Notes: generated by a model from the letters alone, not told the origin. Shown: positions 1 through 9,410, counted from the first letter of the stretch. The stretch is DNA of 64,000 bases from Verrucomicrobiota bacterium (GCA_023428905.1 JAEYWP010000016.1:62001-126000), one strand, 5' to 3'. Translations and numbers: made by a program.

Positions 1-1434
1 AACACGGCCGTGTTGAACGACAGCCTGATCGCGATGGGCCAGCATCCGATCTTCGCCACCGACACCCAGGCGCTGCTGGAAAAGATCGGCTTTTTCCTCG
101 ATGAGGAACACGAGGACATTTACCGCTTCCTGCGCACCCGCGGCCTGGCCGGCAGCGAGATCTCGCGCCGGATCAGCGAGGACCTCGACATTGCCCGCGT
201 CATCACCCGCGCCTCTGGGAAGTGGGATGGTGGATACGCCCTCTGCGGCCTGATCGGGAACGGCGACGCCTTTGTCGCCCGCGATCCCGCCGGCATCCGC
301 CCGTGCTTCTATTTCCAAAACGACGAAGTCGTCGCGTTCGCCTCCGAACGGGCCCCGCTGATGACGGTGTTCGATCTCTCCCTCGAGCAGGTGAAGGAGG
401 TCGAGCCCGGCCACGTGATGGTGATCAAGAAGCGTGGCACGGTTGCCTCGACCCGCTTTGCCGCCGCCCTGCCAAAGGCGTCGTGCTCCTTCGAGCGGAT
501 CTATTTCTCGCGCGGCAACGACATCGACATTTACGAGGAACGGAAGGCGCTCGGCGCCCAGCTCGCGGACCAGGTGCTCGGATCGGTCGGACACGACTGG
601 GGGAACACCGTCTTCAGCTTCATCCCCAACACCGCCGAGGTGGCGTACTACGGCTTGCTCTCCGCCCTGCGCGAACGCCGCCGGCACGAGGTCAAACGGG
701 AGGTCCTCGCCGCATCCCAGAGCGGCCGCCTGACCGAGGCTCTGCTTGACGAACTTATCCTGCGCAACTGGCCGCGCGGGGAAAAGGTGGTCAGCAAGGA
801 CATCAAGCTGCGCACCTTCATCGGCCAGGAGAGCCTGCGCAACCAGCTCGCCAGCCACGTCTACGACATCACCTACGGTTCGGTGAAGCCGACCGACAAT
901 CTGGTCTGCGTCGATGACTCCATCGTTCGGGGCACGACTCTGAAGCGCTCGATCCTACGGATCCTGACGCGCCTCAACCCGCGCAAGATCGTGATCGTGT
1001 CGACCGCCCCTCAGATCCGCTACCCGGACTGTTATGGCATCGACATGTCCGAACTCGGCAAGTTTATCGCCTTCGAGGCTGCCGTCTCCCTTTTGAAGGA
1101 GCGCGGGCGTCAGGACCTGCTCGAGGAAGTCTATCAGCTCTGCCGCGAGGAAGTGGCGCGCGAGGGGACGACCAATCACGTCCGCAAGATCTACGAGCCG
1201 TTCACCGCGGAGGAGATCTCGGCCCGGATCACCTCGCTGGTCTCCCCCGCGAAGGGTGCCTGGAACGGCACGATCGAGGTGATCTTCCAGACTATCGGCA
1301 ACCTGCATGCGGCGGTGCCCAATCATGCGGGCGATTGGTATTTCACCGGCAAATACCCCACCCCCGGCGGCTACCGGGTGGTGAACCAGGCCTACGTGAA
1401 CTACTTCGACCAGAGCGAAGGCAGAAGCTATTGA
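1..1434 (+). CDS. purF: Amidophosphoribosyltransferase, 5' end outside window
   Basis: First committed step of purine synthesis: converts PRPP and glutamine to 5-phosphoribosylamine in the cytosol. The frame is open to base 1, so the N-terminus with the catalytic Cys is missing. What is seen is the rest of a class II glutamine amidotransferase domain (ARDPAGIRPC, FASERAPL, VEPGHVMVI) and then a type I phosphoribosyltransferase domain with the PRPP-binding motif CVDDSIVRGTT at about 907-940, followed by the family-typical CYGIDM. The C-terminal tail (VVNQAYVNYF) is longer than in the E. coli enzyme. It lies 8 bases before purM and is probably cotranscribed. Function is confident; the form is divergent. 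Confidence 0.93.
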   Translation, partial: NTAVLNDSLIAMGQHPIFATDTQALLEKIGFFLDEEHEDIYRFLRTRGLAGSEISRRISEDLDIARVITRASGKWDGGYALCGLIGNGDAFVARDPAGIRPCFYFQNDEVVAFASERAPLMTVFDLSLEQVKEVEPGHVMVIKKRGTVASTRFAAALPKASCSFERIYFSRGNDIDIYEERKALGAQLADQVLGSVGHDWGNTVFSFIPNTAEVAYYGLLSALRERRRHEVKREVLAASQSGRLTEALLDELILRNWPRGEKVVSKDIKLRTFIGQESLRNQLASHVYDITYGSVKPTDNLVCVDDSIVRGTTLKRSILRILTRLNPRKIVIVSTAPQIRYPDCYGIDMSELGKFIAFEAAVSLLKERGRQDLLEEVYQLCREEVAREGTTNHVRKIYEPFTAEEISARITSLVSPAKGAWNGTIEVIFQTIGNLHAAVPNHAGDWYFTGKYPTPGGYRVVNQAYVNYFDQSEGRSY

Positions 1435-1442
1435 GAAAACCC

Positions 1443-2543
1443 ATGTCCCTCAGCTACGAGTCCTCCGGTGTCCGTTACGATCAGCTCGATGCCTTCAAGC
1501 GCGCCTGCCAGAAGGCGGCACGCGGGACGGCGGGACTCCTCGCGGGGCACGGCTACCGGGAGCCAGCGTCGATCCGGGGCGAGAGCGCCTATCTGATCGA
1601 GGCCGAGGACCACTTCCTCGCCCACGTCGAGGAGGGACTGGGGACCAAGAACCTCGCCGCCGACGCGGTCTATGCGCAGACCGGTCGCTGTTTTTACCGC
1701 GAGATCGGTATCGACACCGTCGCTACGATGGTGAACGACCTGATCACCTGCGGCGCCCTTCCCATCTCAATTGCGATGCACGCGGCAGTCGGCGATTCCG
1801 GCTGGTTTGCGGATGAGCGGCGCGCCGCCGACCTGGTGGCCGGCTTTGCCGAAGGCTGCCGCCAGTCCGGTGCGGTCTGGGGCGGCGGAGAGACCCCGAC
1901 CCTGCGCGGCATCGTTGATCCCGGGACCATCGTGCTCGCCGGATCTGCCATCGGGAAGATCGCCCCCAAGTCGCAACGCATTGTTGGCGACGTGCAGGAG
2001 GGCGACGCGATTGTGTTTCTCGCCTCCTCCGGCGTACAGACCAACGGCCTCACCCTCTGCCGCCAGATCGCCGACCAGCTGCCGCAGGGGTATGCCACGC
2101 CGATTGGCGACGGCCGCAGCTACGGTGAGGCGCTGCTCGCTCCTTCGGTCATTTACGTCGCGTTTGTGCGCGAGTGCCAGCGGCGCGGGATCAAGCTCAA
2201 CTATGTGGCCCATGTCACGGGGCATGGTTGGCGCAAATTGATGCGTCTCGAGGAACCGTTCGTCTACGAGATCACAGAGCTGCGCCCGGAGCCCGCCCTG
2301 TTCCGCTTCTTGCGTGAAGCCGGTCCGATCGATCTTCGCGAAGCGTACGCGACCTTTAACATGGGGATCGGTTTTGCCGCCTACGTGGCGCCGGAGCTCG
2401 CCTCGCAGGTCGCCGAGATTGCCCGCAGCACGGGTTACGACGCCTGGGTGGCGGGGCGGGTGCACAAGGACGGCCAGCGCAAGGCCGTGGACGTTCCCGG
2501 CCTCGGCATCACGTTCGACGGCGAGACGCTCCAGGTACGCTGA
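1443..2543 (+). CDS. purM: Phosphoribosylformylglycinamidine cyclo-ligase (AIR synthase)
   Basis: ATP-dependent closure of FGAM to aminoimidazole ribonucleotide, the fifth step of purine synthesis. The ATG at 1443 (MSLSYESSGVRYDQLD) was chosen over an in-frame upstream ATG inside purF. The 366-aa product has the PurM-type opening, the TMVNDLITCGALP segment, a Gly-rich GGGETPTL in place of the usual GAETAEMPG, and NMGIGF near the C-terminus. The HVTGHGW segment corresponds to the usual HITGGG. The sequence is clearly of the PurM/AIR synthase superfamily but divergent. Because it directly follows purF, PurM is preferred over PurL or SelD. Confidence 0.88.
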   Translation: MSLSYESSGVRYDQLDAFKRACQKAARGTAGLLAGHGYREPASIRGESAYLIEAEDHFLAHVEEGLGTKNLAADAVYAQTGRCFYREIGIDTVATMVNDLITCGALPISIAMHAAVGDSGWFADERRAADLVAGFAEGCRQSGAVWGGGETPTLRGIVDPGTIVLAGSAIGKIAPKSQRIVGDVQEGDAIVFLASSGVQTNGLTLCRQIADQLPQGYATPIGDGRSYGEALLAPSVIYVAFVRECQRRGIKLNYVAHVTGHGWRKLMRLEEPFVYEITELRPEPALFRFLREAGPIDLREAYATFNMGIGFAAYVAPELASQVAEIARSTGYDAWVAGRVHKDGQRKAVDVPGLGITFDGETLQVR

Positions 2544-2737
2544 CAGGCGAGGGTGCCTCCGCCACGCACGCCTGGTTTCACCAACGGTGGGCCGCGCGAA
2601 CATTTCCGCGACTGGGTGCGAAAAGCGGCGCCCGACCCGGTGGCGTCGGTGCGATCGCGGGCGCCCGCACCGTTGCCGATTCGTGACGGCGGTCAGCTTG
2701 ACAGTGATCTGCACGGCGGATACCTCCAAGGCCCGAG

Positions 2738-3355
2738 ATGGAGGCCGCTCTCGATCAACCCGTGCTGGTCCTCAACCGCCTCTGGCAGGCGGTGAATGTG
2801 ATCGGCGCCAAACGCGCCTTCGCGCTGCTCGCGCGAGGACACGCCCACGTCATCCACCATCACGACGAGGATTTTCGGATCTTCTCGATGTTGGACTGGA
2901 TCGACTTCTCCCGGAGCAATCCGCCGATTGCCGAACTCGAGACGGTGCGCACGCCGAGTCGCACCATCCGGCTGCCCCGGGTGATCCTTCTCACCTTCTT
3001 CGACAAGCTGCCCTGCAAGGAACTGAAGCTGACGCGCAACAACGTCTTTGAACGCGATAAAAACCAGTGCCAGTACTGCTCGCGGGTTTTTGTGCGGGAG
3101 GAACTCAATCTCGACCACGTCATTCCTCGGCACTACGGCGGCAAGACCACGTGGGAGAACATCGTCTGTTCCTGCATCAAGTGTAACACCCGCAAGGCGA
3201 ATCGACTGCCCCACGAAGCGGGCATGCGCCTCATCCGAAAGCCCGGCAAACCGAAGTGGAGACCGGTGATCAGCCTCGTGCTCGGCAACCAGCACCGCGA
3301 GATGTGGAAAGACTTTCTCGATCTCGCGTATTGGAACGTCGAACTGGACGAGTGA
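2738..3355 (+). CDS. HNH endonuclease
   Basis: A 205-aa protein with a C-terminal HNH nuclease domain: CQYC at about residues 111-114, LDHVIPRHYGG around 125, and a second Cys pair in CSCIKCNTRK. These give the zinc knuckle plus the catalytic His-Asn-His. The N-terminal half (VLVLNRLWQAVNVIGAKRA) matches the conserved chromosomal HNH proteins of many bacteria, which are not tied to mobile elements. There is no methylase or restriction partner nearby. Its cellular role is not established. The 194 bases before it hold nothing recognised. Confidence 0.85.
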   Translation: MEAALDQPVLVLNRLWQAVNVIGAKRAFALLARGHAHVIHHHDEDFRIFSMLDWIDFSRSNPPIAELETVRTPSRTIRLPRVILLTFFDKLPCKELKLTRNNVFERDKNQCQYCSRVFVREELNLDHVIPRHYGGKTTWENIVCSCIKCNTRKANRLPHEAGMRLIRKPGKPKWRPVISLVLGNQHREMWKDFLDLAYWNVELDE

Positions 3356-3358
3356 GGC

Positions 3359-3673
3359 CTAAAGCAGGCGAATGGGGTGGGTCCGAATCACGATCTTCTC
3401 CTGACGGAAATCCGCCTCCAGTTCCCTGCGAAAGCCCGTCCACCACGCCTCATCGAGGGTTTCCGCCATAACCTCGAAGATCACGATCTCGTCGCGGGTC
3501 GCGGCCTCAGCGGGTTCACCATCCGCCCACAGTCCCTCCGCCGGAGCCCGGGCATAAACCGTCAGCCCCCCGAACCGATCGATCAGGCGTGTGCGCACCG
3601 GTGCATAGGCATTACCGGGAAAACGCCGGCCGTCGTTATCGGTCAGGGGAAGCAGCGCTTGGATCAGATGCAC
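3359..3673 (-). CDS. Conserved hypothetical protein, about 104 aa
   Basis: Small soluble protein ending in the frame stop at 3359. The probable start is a GTG at 3673 (VHLIQALLPLTDND); the frame stays open upstream to 3901, but that extension looks like noise. The body resembles small uncharacterised proteins of proteobacteria: a ferredoxin-like core with FGGLTVYARAPAEGLW, a segment rich in Glu/Asp, and WWTGFRRELEADFRQEKI. I recall this pattern only as a hypothetical family; no function is assigned. It is convergent with the HNH gene, 3 bases apart. Confidence 0.6.
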   Translation of the reverse strand: MHLIQALLPLTDNDGRRFPGNAYAPVRTRLIDRFGGLTVYARAPAEGLWADGEPAEAATRDEIVIFEVMAETLDEAWWTGFRRELEADFRQEKIVIRTHPIRLL

Positions 3674-3918
3674 CCGGGCGCCGACCTCATCCGCGACCTC
3701 CGGTTCGAGCAGGCGGGGGCGGCAAAGGCGTCCCGAAATCGGGATGGCTGCGTCCCAGCACCGGCGCCGATCTGCGGCGGTGCGATGGGCAGAATCAATG
3801 TAAGCTGTACCGGTGTAACCAGAAACGAAAGTGGACTTTAACGGCACGCTCCCTGCGATGGAGGCCGGGGTCGCAAGCCTGGGCCGTCTGACCCATGCCA
3901 TCAGTCCCTCGAGCCGTT

Positions 3919-4143
3919 ATGTTTATTCCCGTGAGCACCACCTGCCTTTCTTCCACCGCCGGACGCGTCGACTGCCGCGATGCGGGTCCGTCCGTTGTCC
4001 TCAAGGAAAAGCTGCAGTCGCTCCATGACGAGCTGGTGGAGCGATCGTACCTTTTTGATTCCCTTGGCCAGGCGGAGGCCTCCGATCAGCTCAACGAGGT
4101 GGCCTCGCGCCTGCGCGCATTGATTGCTGACGACGATTCCTGA
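3919..4143 (+). CDS. Small hypothetical protein, about 74 aa
   Basis: Short open frame. The start could be ATG 3919 or ATG 3895; neither has a clear Shine-Dalgarno. The C-terminal 45 residues (LKEKLQSLHDELVERSYLF, then LNEVASRLRALIADD) form a plausible amphipathic helix pair. It ends exactly where the convergent histidine kinase frame ends (4143/4144). No family is recognised. It is kept because the helical part has normal coding composition, but it could be spurious. Confidence 0.4.
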   Translation: MFIPVSTTCLSSTAGRVDCRDAGPSVVLKEKLQSLHDELVERSYLFDSLGQAEASDQLNEVASRLRALIADDDS

Positions 4144-5892
4144 TCATACCAGCGGCAGCACGATCCGCATCGTGGTGCCCGTCGGATTTGTCTCCACCAA
4201 CTGGATATCCCCGTGGTGACTCTGCAGGATCCGTTTGGCGATAGCCAGGCCGAGGCCAGTGCCGTCCGGACGGCCCGAGAGGAAGGAGTCGAAGATCCGG
4301 TCGCGCAACGCCTCGGAAATGCCACAGCCGGTGTCCCGGATGTCGATACAGAGGAATCGCACGCCGCTGCGGTCCTCCGTATGGCAGCGGATGTGGATCT
4401 GGCCGCCTTCCGTCATCGCCTGGGTGGCATTGATCAGGAGGTTGAGCAGCACCTGCTGGAGCTGCCCCTTGTTCACATCAACCACGAGGGAGCGCGACGG
4501 GGCCTCAAAGTGCAGGTGGATCTTTGACTGCGCCAGTTTGAGCCGGATCAGGACGATGGTGTCCTCGATGATGTCGAGGATCGGCCAGCGTGAGTGCAGG
4601 CTGGAGGGAGCTTTGGCAAAGTTCAGGACGCGCGAGACGATCGCCTCCAGCTGGTCGAGCTTCTCCGAGATCACGCGCACGTCGGTGCGGCGTGGATCGT
4701 TTTCCGGGAAGTCGAGCCCCAGGTATCCATACAGCAGTTTGATCACCGTGAGGGGATTGCGGATCTCATGCGCAATTTCCGCTGCCAGCAGGCCGAGCGT
4801 GGTCAGCTGCTCGTTCTTGCGGAGCGATTCCTCGCTCTGGAAAACGCGGGCGTAGAGCCGCGAGTTCTGGAGGGCCACCGCGGCCAGACCTGCCAAGGCG
4901 GAGACGAGCCGTTTTTCATCGTTGTTGAAGCGGTGAACGTGGTCAGTGAAGACGGACAGGGCGCCGAGGATCTCATTCTCGAAGATCACCGGCGCGGAGA
5001 GCACCGTCCGCAGGGCGGGGTCGCGCGGCAGGTCGAGCAGGTCGAAAAACTCCGGGCTTTGGATGTTCGGATAATCGATTTGCTTACGGGTGTGAATGAC
5101 CGAGCCGATCAGGCAGGAATCCAGCGGAGCCTCCACGGCGCCCGTTTCCGAGGGCTGGGAACTGGCGAGTGAGGCCAGACGCACCAAGCCGCGCGGCTCG
5201 TCGTAAAGATAGAGGGTGCAGGCGCGGCACTGCAGGATCTGGCGGGCGTCGCGCGTGACGGTGTCGAAGAGCTCCTGCTGGTCCAGTTTGGTGACGAGCG
5301 TCTGGCCGATCCCGATCAGGGATTCCAGCTGGCGGGCCTTGCCTCGCAGCTGTCTCAGTTGCCACAAACGCGAGACCACCGCGGTGGCCTCCTGGGTACA
5401 GAGCACAAGGAGCTGCAGGTCGGCCTCGCTGAAGCCACCGACCTGGTCGTGATCGACGTTGATGACCCCCAGGATGTGCCCGTTCTCCTCCATCGGCGCA
5501 GCCATCTCGCAGCGCACCTCCGACCGGATCGCCACATAACGGGCGTCGGCGCGCACGTCCGCCACCAGCTGGGGGCGGCCGTGGAATGCCACCCAGCCCG
5601 TGATGCCCTGGCCGGGCCGCAGCGCCACCTCGTCGATGTCGACCGGCAGGCCTTGGTGGACCTCGAGTTCGAGTTTGCCCGTGTCCGGGCTCAGCAGCGC
5701 GATGGAGCCGGAGTTGGCATGCAGTGAGGCAATCACCTCCCCCAGGATATGACGCAGGGCGAGCCGGGGGTCCTCGGTCCGGCCGATGACCGAACTGATC
5801 CGGTAGAGGGCAGGAAGCGTCCGGGGATCGAAGGACCCGGCCGGACGCGGGGAAGGGGGGAGCGGCGCGTGCGCCGGGAGACTGCTGTCCAC
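4144..5892 (-). CDS. GAF-GAF sensor histidine kinase, NtrB-like catalytic core
   Basis: A 582-aa cytosolic two-component sensor with no transmembrane segment. It starts at a GTG at 5892 with an AGGA about 9 bases upstream. Domain order: GAF about 40-185, GAF about 205-345, HisKA with phospho-acceptor in AHEIRNPL near residue 374, then HATPase_c with NLLINATQAM (N box), DTGCGIS (G1) and GTGLGLAIAKRI (G2). The compact kinase core ending in GTTMRIVLPL is like NtrB/AtoS-type kinases. No response regulator is adjacent. It lies 55 bases downstream of glnD on the same strand, so a link to nitrogen signalling is possible but inferred. Confidence 0.9.
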   Translation of the reverse strand: MDSSLPAHAPLPPSPRPAGSFDPRTLPALYRISSVIGRTEDPRLALRHILGEVIASLHANSGSIALLSPDTGKLELEVHQGLPVDIDEVALRPGQGITGWVAFHGRPQLVADVRADARYVAIRSEVRCEMAAPMEENGHILGVINVDHDQVGGFSEADLQLLVLCTQEATAVVSRLWQLRQLRGKARQLESLIGIGQTLVTKLDQQELFDTVTRDARQILQCRACTLYLYDEPRGLVRLASLASSQPSETGAVEAPLDSCLIGSVIHTRKQIDYPNIQSPEFFDLLDLPRDPALRTVLSAPVIFENEILGALSVFTDHVHRFNNDEKRLVSALAGLAAVALQNSRLYARVFQSEESLRKNEQLTTLGLLAAEIAHEIRNPLTVIKLLYGYLGLDFPENDPRRTDVRVISEKLDQLEAIVSRVLNFAKAPSSLHSRWPILDIIEDTIVLIRLKLAQSKIHLHFEAPSRSLVVDVNKGQLQQVLLNLLINATQAMTEGGQIHIRCHTEDRSGVRFLCIDIRDTGCGISEALRDRIFDSFLSGRPDGTGLGLAIAKRILQSHHGDIQLVETNPTGTTMRIVLPLV

Positions 5893-5947
5893 GGGGCTGG
5901 TCCTAGCGCGCGCCCTGCGGCGGCGCCAGCACTTCCTTGCGTTGTGC

Positions 5948-8764
5948 TCAGGAGGCCGCGACGGCCGGTGCGGTCTTGGCTGCCGGCAGGGCGATCACCG
6001 CGCTGAGGGAATCGCGCAGCGCGTGGAGCCGGGAGGTGTCCTCCGTCGTCTCGTGGTTCGCGCTCTCGATGTAGAACGTGTCGAGGGCGATACCGCGCTC
6101 CGTGCCGATGCGGGCGAAGGTGATGTCGAAGCCGTGATCGTAAATGGTCTTGGCTAGCCGGTGAAGCAGGCCGATCTGGTCGTGGGCCTGGACCTCGACA
6201 ATCGTGCGCTGCATGGAGAGTTCGTGGTAGACCTCCACCGTCGGAGGGAAGGAACTTTGCAGGATCTCGCCGCTGCCCGAGGCGCCGTATCGATTGGCTC
6301 CATACTTCTTGGCCTGGGCCAGGATGTCTGGATACAGGTCCTTGTTGGCGATGAGCGCGTTGTCCACCGTCTTGGCGAAGGTCTCCATCGCGCCCTGGTT
6401 CTGGACCACGCCCCGTCCGGGCTCGACCACGTAGAAGGTGTCGATCGCGATATGATCGGTCCGGGAAATCACCTTCGCACCCAGGATGTTCAGTCCGGCG
6501 ACGCTGAACGCACCGGCAAGCTTGTAGAAGAGTCCGGCCCGGTCCCAGGTCACCACATTGACCACCGTGAGGCTGCGGTTCAGGTCATCCTTCCAGTCGA
6601 TCACCGGCTTGAGCGAACCGACGGAGTCGGCGGCCGAGATCGAGTGCAGCAGCTTGTTCACCATCTGGATGTGCAGGGCGATCTCGCTGGTGTCGGTGTG
6701 GATGAAATAGCGCTCCGGCAGCAAATTGAAGTGGGCGGAGATCTCGTCGGTGCTAATGCCCGGAATCTTCTTCGAGACCAGCTCTTGATGCTTCATTTGG
6801 GTTCGTTCTGTGTTCCTAGATTCGATCGCCTCCCCGTGAATCAATCGATCTAGGGTAACGCGAAAAAGGGTGGAGTGTAGGGTGTCTTTGTATCCGTTCC
6901 AGAGACTGGCCGAGGTGCCGCGGGCGTCGCAGAACGTGTGGACGTAGAGATAACGTAATTTGTCGGCGTCGTCCACCTGTTCGGCGAATGCAATGGCAGT
7001 GTTGGGATCATCTACGTCCCGCCTCTGCCAAAAGCGTGCCATGATCAGGTGGTTTTTTATGATAAACGCAACGATCTCGCGGCTGGCGGGTTCAATCTGC
7101 AGGCGTTCGAGGATCGGTGCGGCGAGGCGCACTCCGCTTTCCGCGTGCCCCTGGATGCCCTCGGCTTTGCCGATGTCGTGGAGCAGAAGGACGAGGTAGA
7201 GCAGCGTTGGGTCCGGGGTCTCGTGCAGTTCCTTGCGGTACTTCAGCGTGATGGGTTCCGCCTCGGAAAACACGCGATCGAGTTCCCGGATGGCGTGGAG
7301 GGTGTGAATGTCTGCCGTGTACCGGTGATAGAACTCGTGCTGGACCAGGCAGGTCAGGCGTGCGAACTCCGGGATATAGCGCCCGAGCACGCCGAGTTCA
7401 TGCATCAAGTCGAGGGTGGGGTAGACGGCGCCCGCTTCGCTGAGAATTGCTCGGAAACTGATGTTGGCGTCGGCCGAGTGGTGCACGCGGCGGGTGATCA
7501 GCGGCACCGACTCGCGAATCAGGGCCTGCAGCGCAAAATCCGGCTGCGCCTCCAACTGCTGGCAGTGGCGGAAGACGCGGATCAGGCGTGCAGGATCCTT
7601 TTCGAAAACGTCGGGTTTATCGGCTGCCAGTTCTGTGCCGCGGAGGACAAAACCATCGATGTGCTTGGCTTTCTGGTGACGGTAGGCGCGCAGCGCGTCG
7701 CGGAACGAGAGCTTGAATGTCGCCGACTCATCGAGCGTCAGCGCCAGCCGTTTTTCCAGGATGCGCGAGGTGCGGAAGATAATTTGTGCCGACCGGTAAT
7801 AGTCGTGCATGAACTGCTCCACACGCCCGAGCAGATCGGAATTTGTGTACCCGAGGCCGAGCGCGACCCGGGGCTGGGCCTCCAGGTTGAGCAGGTCTGT
7901 CGGATGGCGGCTGGTAAAATGCAGTTCGTTGCGGACGCGCAGGAGAAAGTCGTAGGAGCGTTTCAGATCGCGGATTTCGTTGCGCCGCAGGTGGCCCTGG
8001 GCGGCGAGTTCGTCCATCTCCTTGATCCCGAGTTTTACCCGCGCCATCCAGAATGCATTCTGGTAATCGCGGAGGCCGCCCACGCCATTCTTGATGTCCG
8101 GCTCCTGCAAGAAAACGGTGTCGCCAAATTTAGCGCGTCGCGTGGCCTGATCCTCCAGGCGGCTGGCGATGTAGCCGCGGGGGTTCTCGTTGCGATAGAA
8201 GGTTTCGTAAGCCTTGGCGAACGACTCGAAAAGCGAGTCGGAGCCGGCGAGAAGGCGCGCTTCAAGGTAGGCCGTCTTGCTCTGAATCTCCCGCCGCGCC
8301 TCGACGAAGGCGTCGTCGACCGTGCGCGTGGAATGACCCACCTTGAGGCCGCAGTCCCAGAGCAGGTAGAGGATCTCGTTGACGAGATGCTCCTGCAGGG
8401 GCTGGACCGACGCCGTCTTCACCTTGGACGGGAAGAGAAACATGATGTCGATGTCGCTCAGCGGGCTCAGCTCGCTGCGTCCGTACCCGCCGAGGGCGAC
8501 GAGGCACACGGGGGAGGGCAGGGGGCCGTGCCGCTGCGTCCACGTCTCGACCGCGTAATCAAACAGGTGGGAGAGAAGGACATCCACCGTTGCGGCCCGG
8601 GCATGAACCACAGCGAGGCCGGATTCCCCGGCATCGTGCCGCATGCGCATCATCGCCGTCTCGAGGCGGAGGAAGGTCTTGCAGGCCGAAAGCCGCTGGG
8701 CGACGGATTGGCCCGGCGCGAAATTCAGACGCTCCAGGGCGTGCTTCAGAATCCGTCCACTCAT
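5948..8764 (-). CDS. glnD: [Protein-PII] uridylyltransferase/uridylyl-removing enzyme
   Basis: Bifunctional nitrogen sensor that uridylylates PII under nitrogen limitation and deuridylylates it when glutamine is high. The 938-aa length fits GlnD. In order: nucleotidyltransferase domain with GGYGRSELSPLSDIDIMF (about 92-109), a GlnD helical linker, an HD hydrolase domain with LLLHDIGKAEG near 525, and two C-terminal ACT domains (about 705-790 and 820-905) for glutamine sensing. All catalytic motifs look intact. The ATG at 8764 faces the divergent prepilin-like gene across 232 bases. Confidence 0.95.
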   Translation of the reverse strand: MSGRILKHALERLNFAPGQSVAQRLSACKTFLRLETAMMRMRHDAGESGLAVVHARAATVDVLLSHLFDYAVETWTQRHGPLPSPVCLVALGGYGRSELSPLSDIDIMFLFPSKVKTASVQPLQEHLVNEILYLLWDCGLKVGHSTRTVDDAFVEARREIQSKTAYLEARLLAGSDSLFESFAKAYETFYRNENPRGYIASRLEDQATRRAKFGDTVFLQEPDIKNGVGGLRDYQNAFWMARVKLGIKEMDELAAQGHLRRNEIRDLKRSYDFLLRVRNELHFTSRHPTDLLNLEAQPRVALGLGYTNSDLLGRVEQFMHDYYRSAQIIFRTSRILEKRLALTLDESATFKLSFRDALRAYRHQKAKHIDGFVLRGTELAADKPDVFEKDPARLIRVFRHCQQLEAQPDFALQALIRESVPLITRRVHHSADANISFRAILSEAGAVYPTLDLMHELGVLGRYIPEFARLTCLVQHEFYHRYTADIHTLHAIRELDRVFSEAEPITLKYRKELHETPDPTLLYLVLLLHDIGKAEGIQGHAESGVRLAAPILERLQIEPASREIVAFIIKNHLIMARFWQRRDVDDPNTAIAFAEQVDDADKLRYLYVHTFCDARGTSASLWNGYKDTLHSTLFRVTLDRLIHGEAIESRNTERTQMKHQELVSKKIPGISTDEISAHFNLLPERYFIHTDTSEIALHIQMVNKLLHSISAADSVGSLKPVIDWKDDLNRSLTVVNVVTWDRAGLFYKLAGAFSVAGLNILGAKVISRTDHIAIDTFYVVEPGRGVVQNQGAMETFAKTVDNALIANKDLYPDILAQAKKYGANRYGASGSGEILQSSFPPTVEVYHELSMQRTIVEVQAHDQIGLLHRLAKTIYDHGFDITFARIGTERGIALDTFYIESANHETTEDTSRLHALRDSLSAVIALPAAKTAPAVAAS

Positions 8765-8996
8765 GAGGGTGACGGCAGCAGAAGCGGAAACCGTTCCGCG
8801 GCAAAGCGTGAAATGTAGGGCTAGCCGAAAGTCGCAGAAGTCCGGAGCCAGCCACCTTCCGATGCGGGGATATGAACCGCTCGCTCATTTTCAGAGGTTT
8901 TTACCTTATTGCCGCTCGCCTGCGCTTGCCCGCCCAAGAGCGGCGTTGCAACTTCCTGGCTGGATGAAGCCGATCCCCTCCTCTGAGGTTAAGCCC
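8765..8996. other. Divergent intergenic region between glnD and prepilin-like gene
   Basis: No gene recognised. It must hold the promoters of both flanking genes, but I see no convincing -35/-10 pair. An apparent tRNA T-arm (ggggatatgaacc) near 8870 lacks the rest of a tRNA. Confidence 0.4.
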
Positions 8997-9410
8997 GTGA
9001 ACCGGACCCGCGGATTGGTTCTGGTGGAAGTGATCGTGGCGGCGGTTCTGCTCCTGACCGTGCTCGGCGTCACGGTGGGTACGCTGGTGCGAGCCAGCAC
9101 CACCGTTGCGCGCTCCGAAGCTTCTGCCCGTGCGACCGCGCTTCTCAATCGGAAGCTGGCCGAGCTCAGGGACGCGGACGAAACCACGTTACTCAAAATG
9201 AGCGAGGCGATGGGGACCGAAACGGTCGAGCGCCCGCTGGCCGGTCGGCTGATTCTGCGTTGGAAACGTCGGGTGTCCCCGACGGACGATGGCACAAAGG
9301 CCTGGACGGTCACCTACGAGGTGGAGTGGCCGGCCGCGGATGGCGTGCACCACGTGAGTGCGACGCGCACCGTCGGTCCCGCCCAGCCCCTCGCAACGGC
9401 GGCGCGCTGA
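8997..9410 (+). CDS. Type IV prepilin-like / pseudopilin protein
   Basis: A 137-aa protein starting with a short basic leader (NRTRG), then a prepilin peptidase-like site G|LVLVE with Glu at +5 and a hydrophobic helix (VIVAAVLLLTVLGVTVG). This is the hallmark of type IV pilins and type II secretion pseudopilins. The GTG at 8997 follows a TGAGG 9 bases upstream; ATG 8964 would give an 11-residue longer leader and cannot be excluded. The C-terminal half is a small beta-rich region (RLILRWKRRVS, TVTYEVEW). No other pilus or T2SS gene is nearby, so it may be a minor pilin acting with genes elsewhere. Confidence 0.72.
   Translation: MNRTRGLVLVEVIVAAVLLLTVLGVTVGTLVRASTTVARSEASARATALLNRKLAELRDADETTLLKMSEAMGTETVERPLAGRLILRWKRRVSPTDDGTKAWTVTYEVEWPAADGVHHVSATRTVGPAQPLATAAR

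Noticed and set aside
2738..3355. HNH endonuclease as part of a homing or restriction system
   Set aside because: No intron, intein, methylase or mobile-element context; it resembles the widespread chromosomal HNH family.
7049..8818. 589-aa plus-strand open frame opposite glnD
   Set aside because: It is the antisense shadow of a high-GC coding gene; no motif, start signal or sensible composition.
8850..8900. tRNA-like T-arm (ggggatatgaacc)
   Set aside because: No matching acceptor, D or anticodon arms within 75 bases on either strand.
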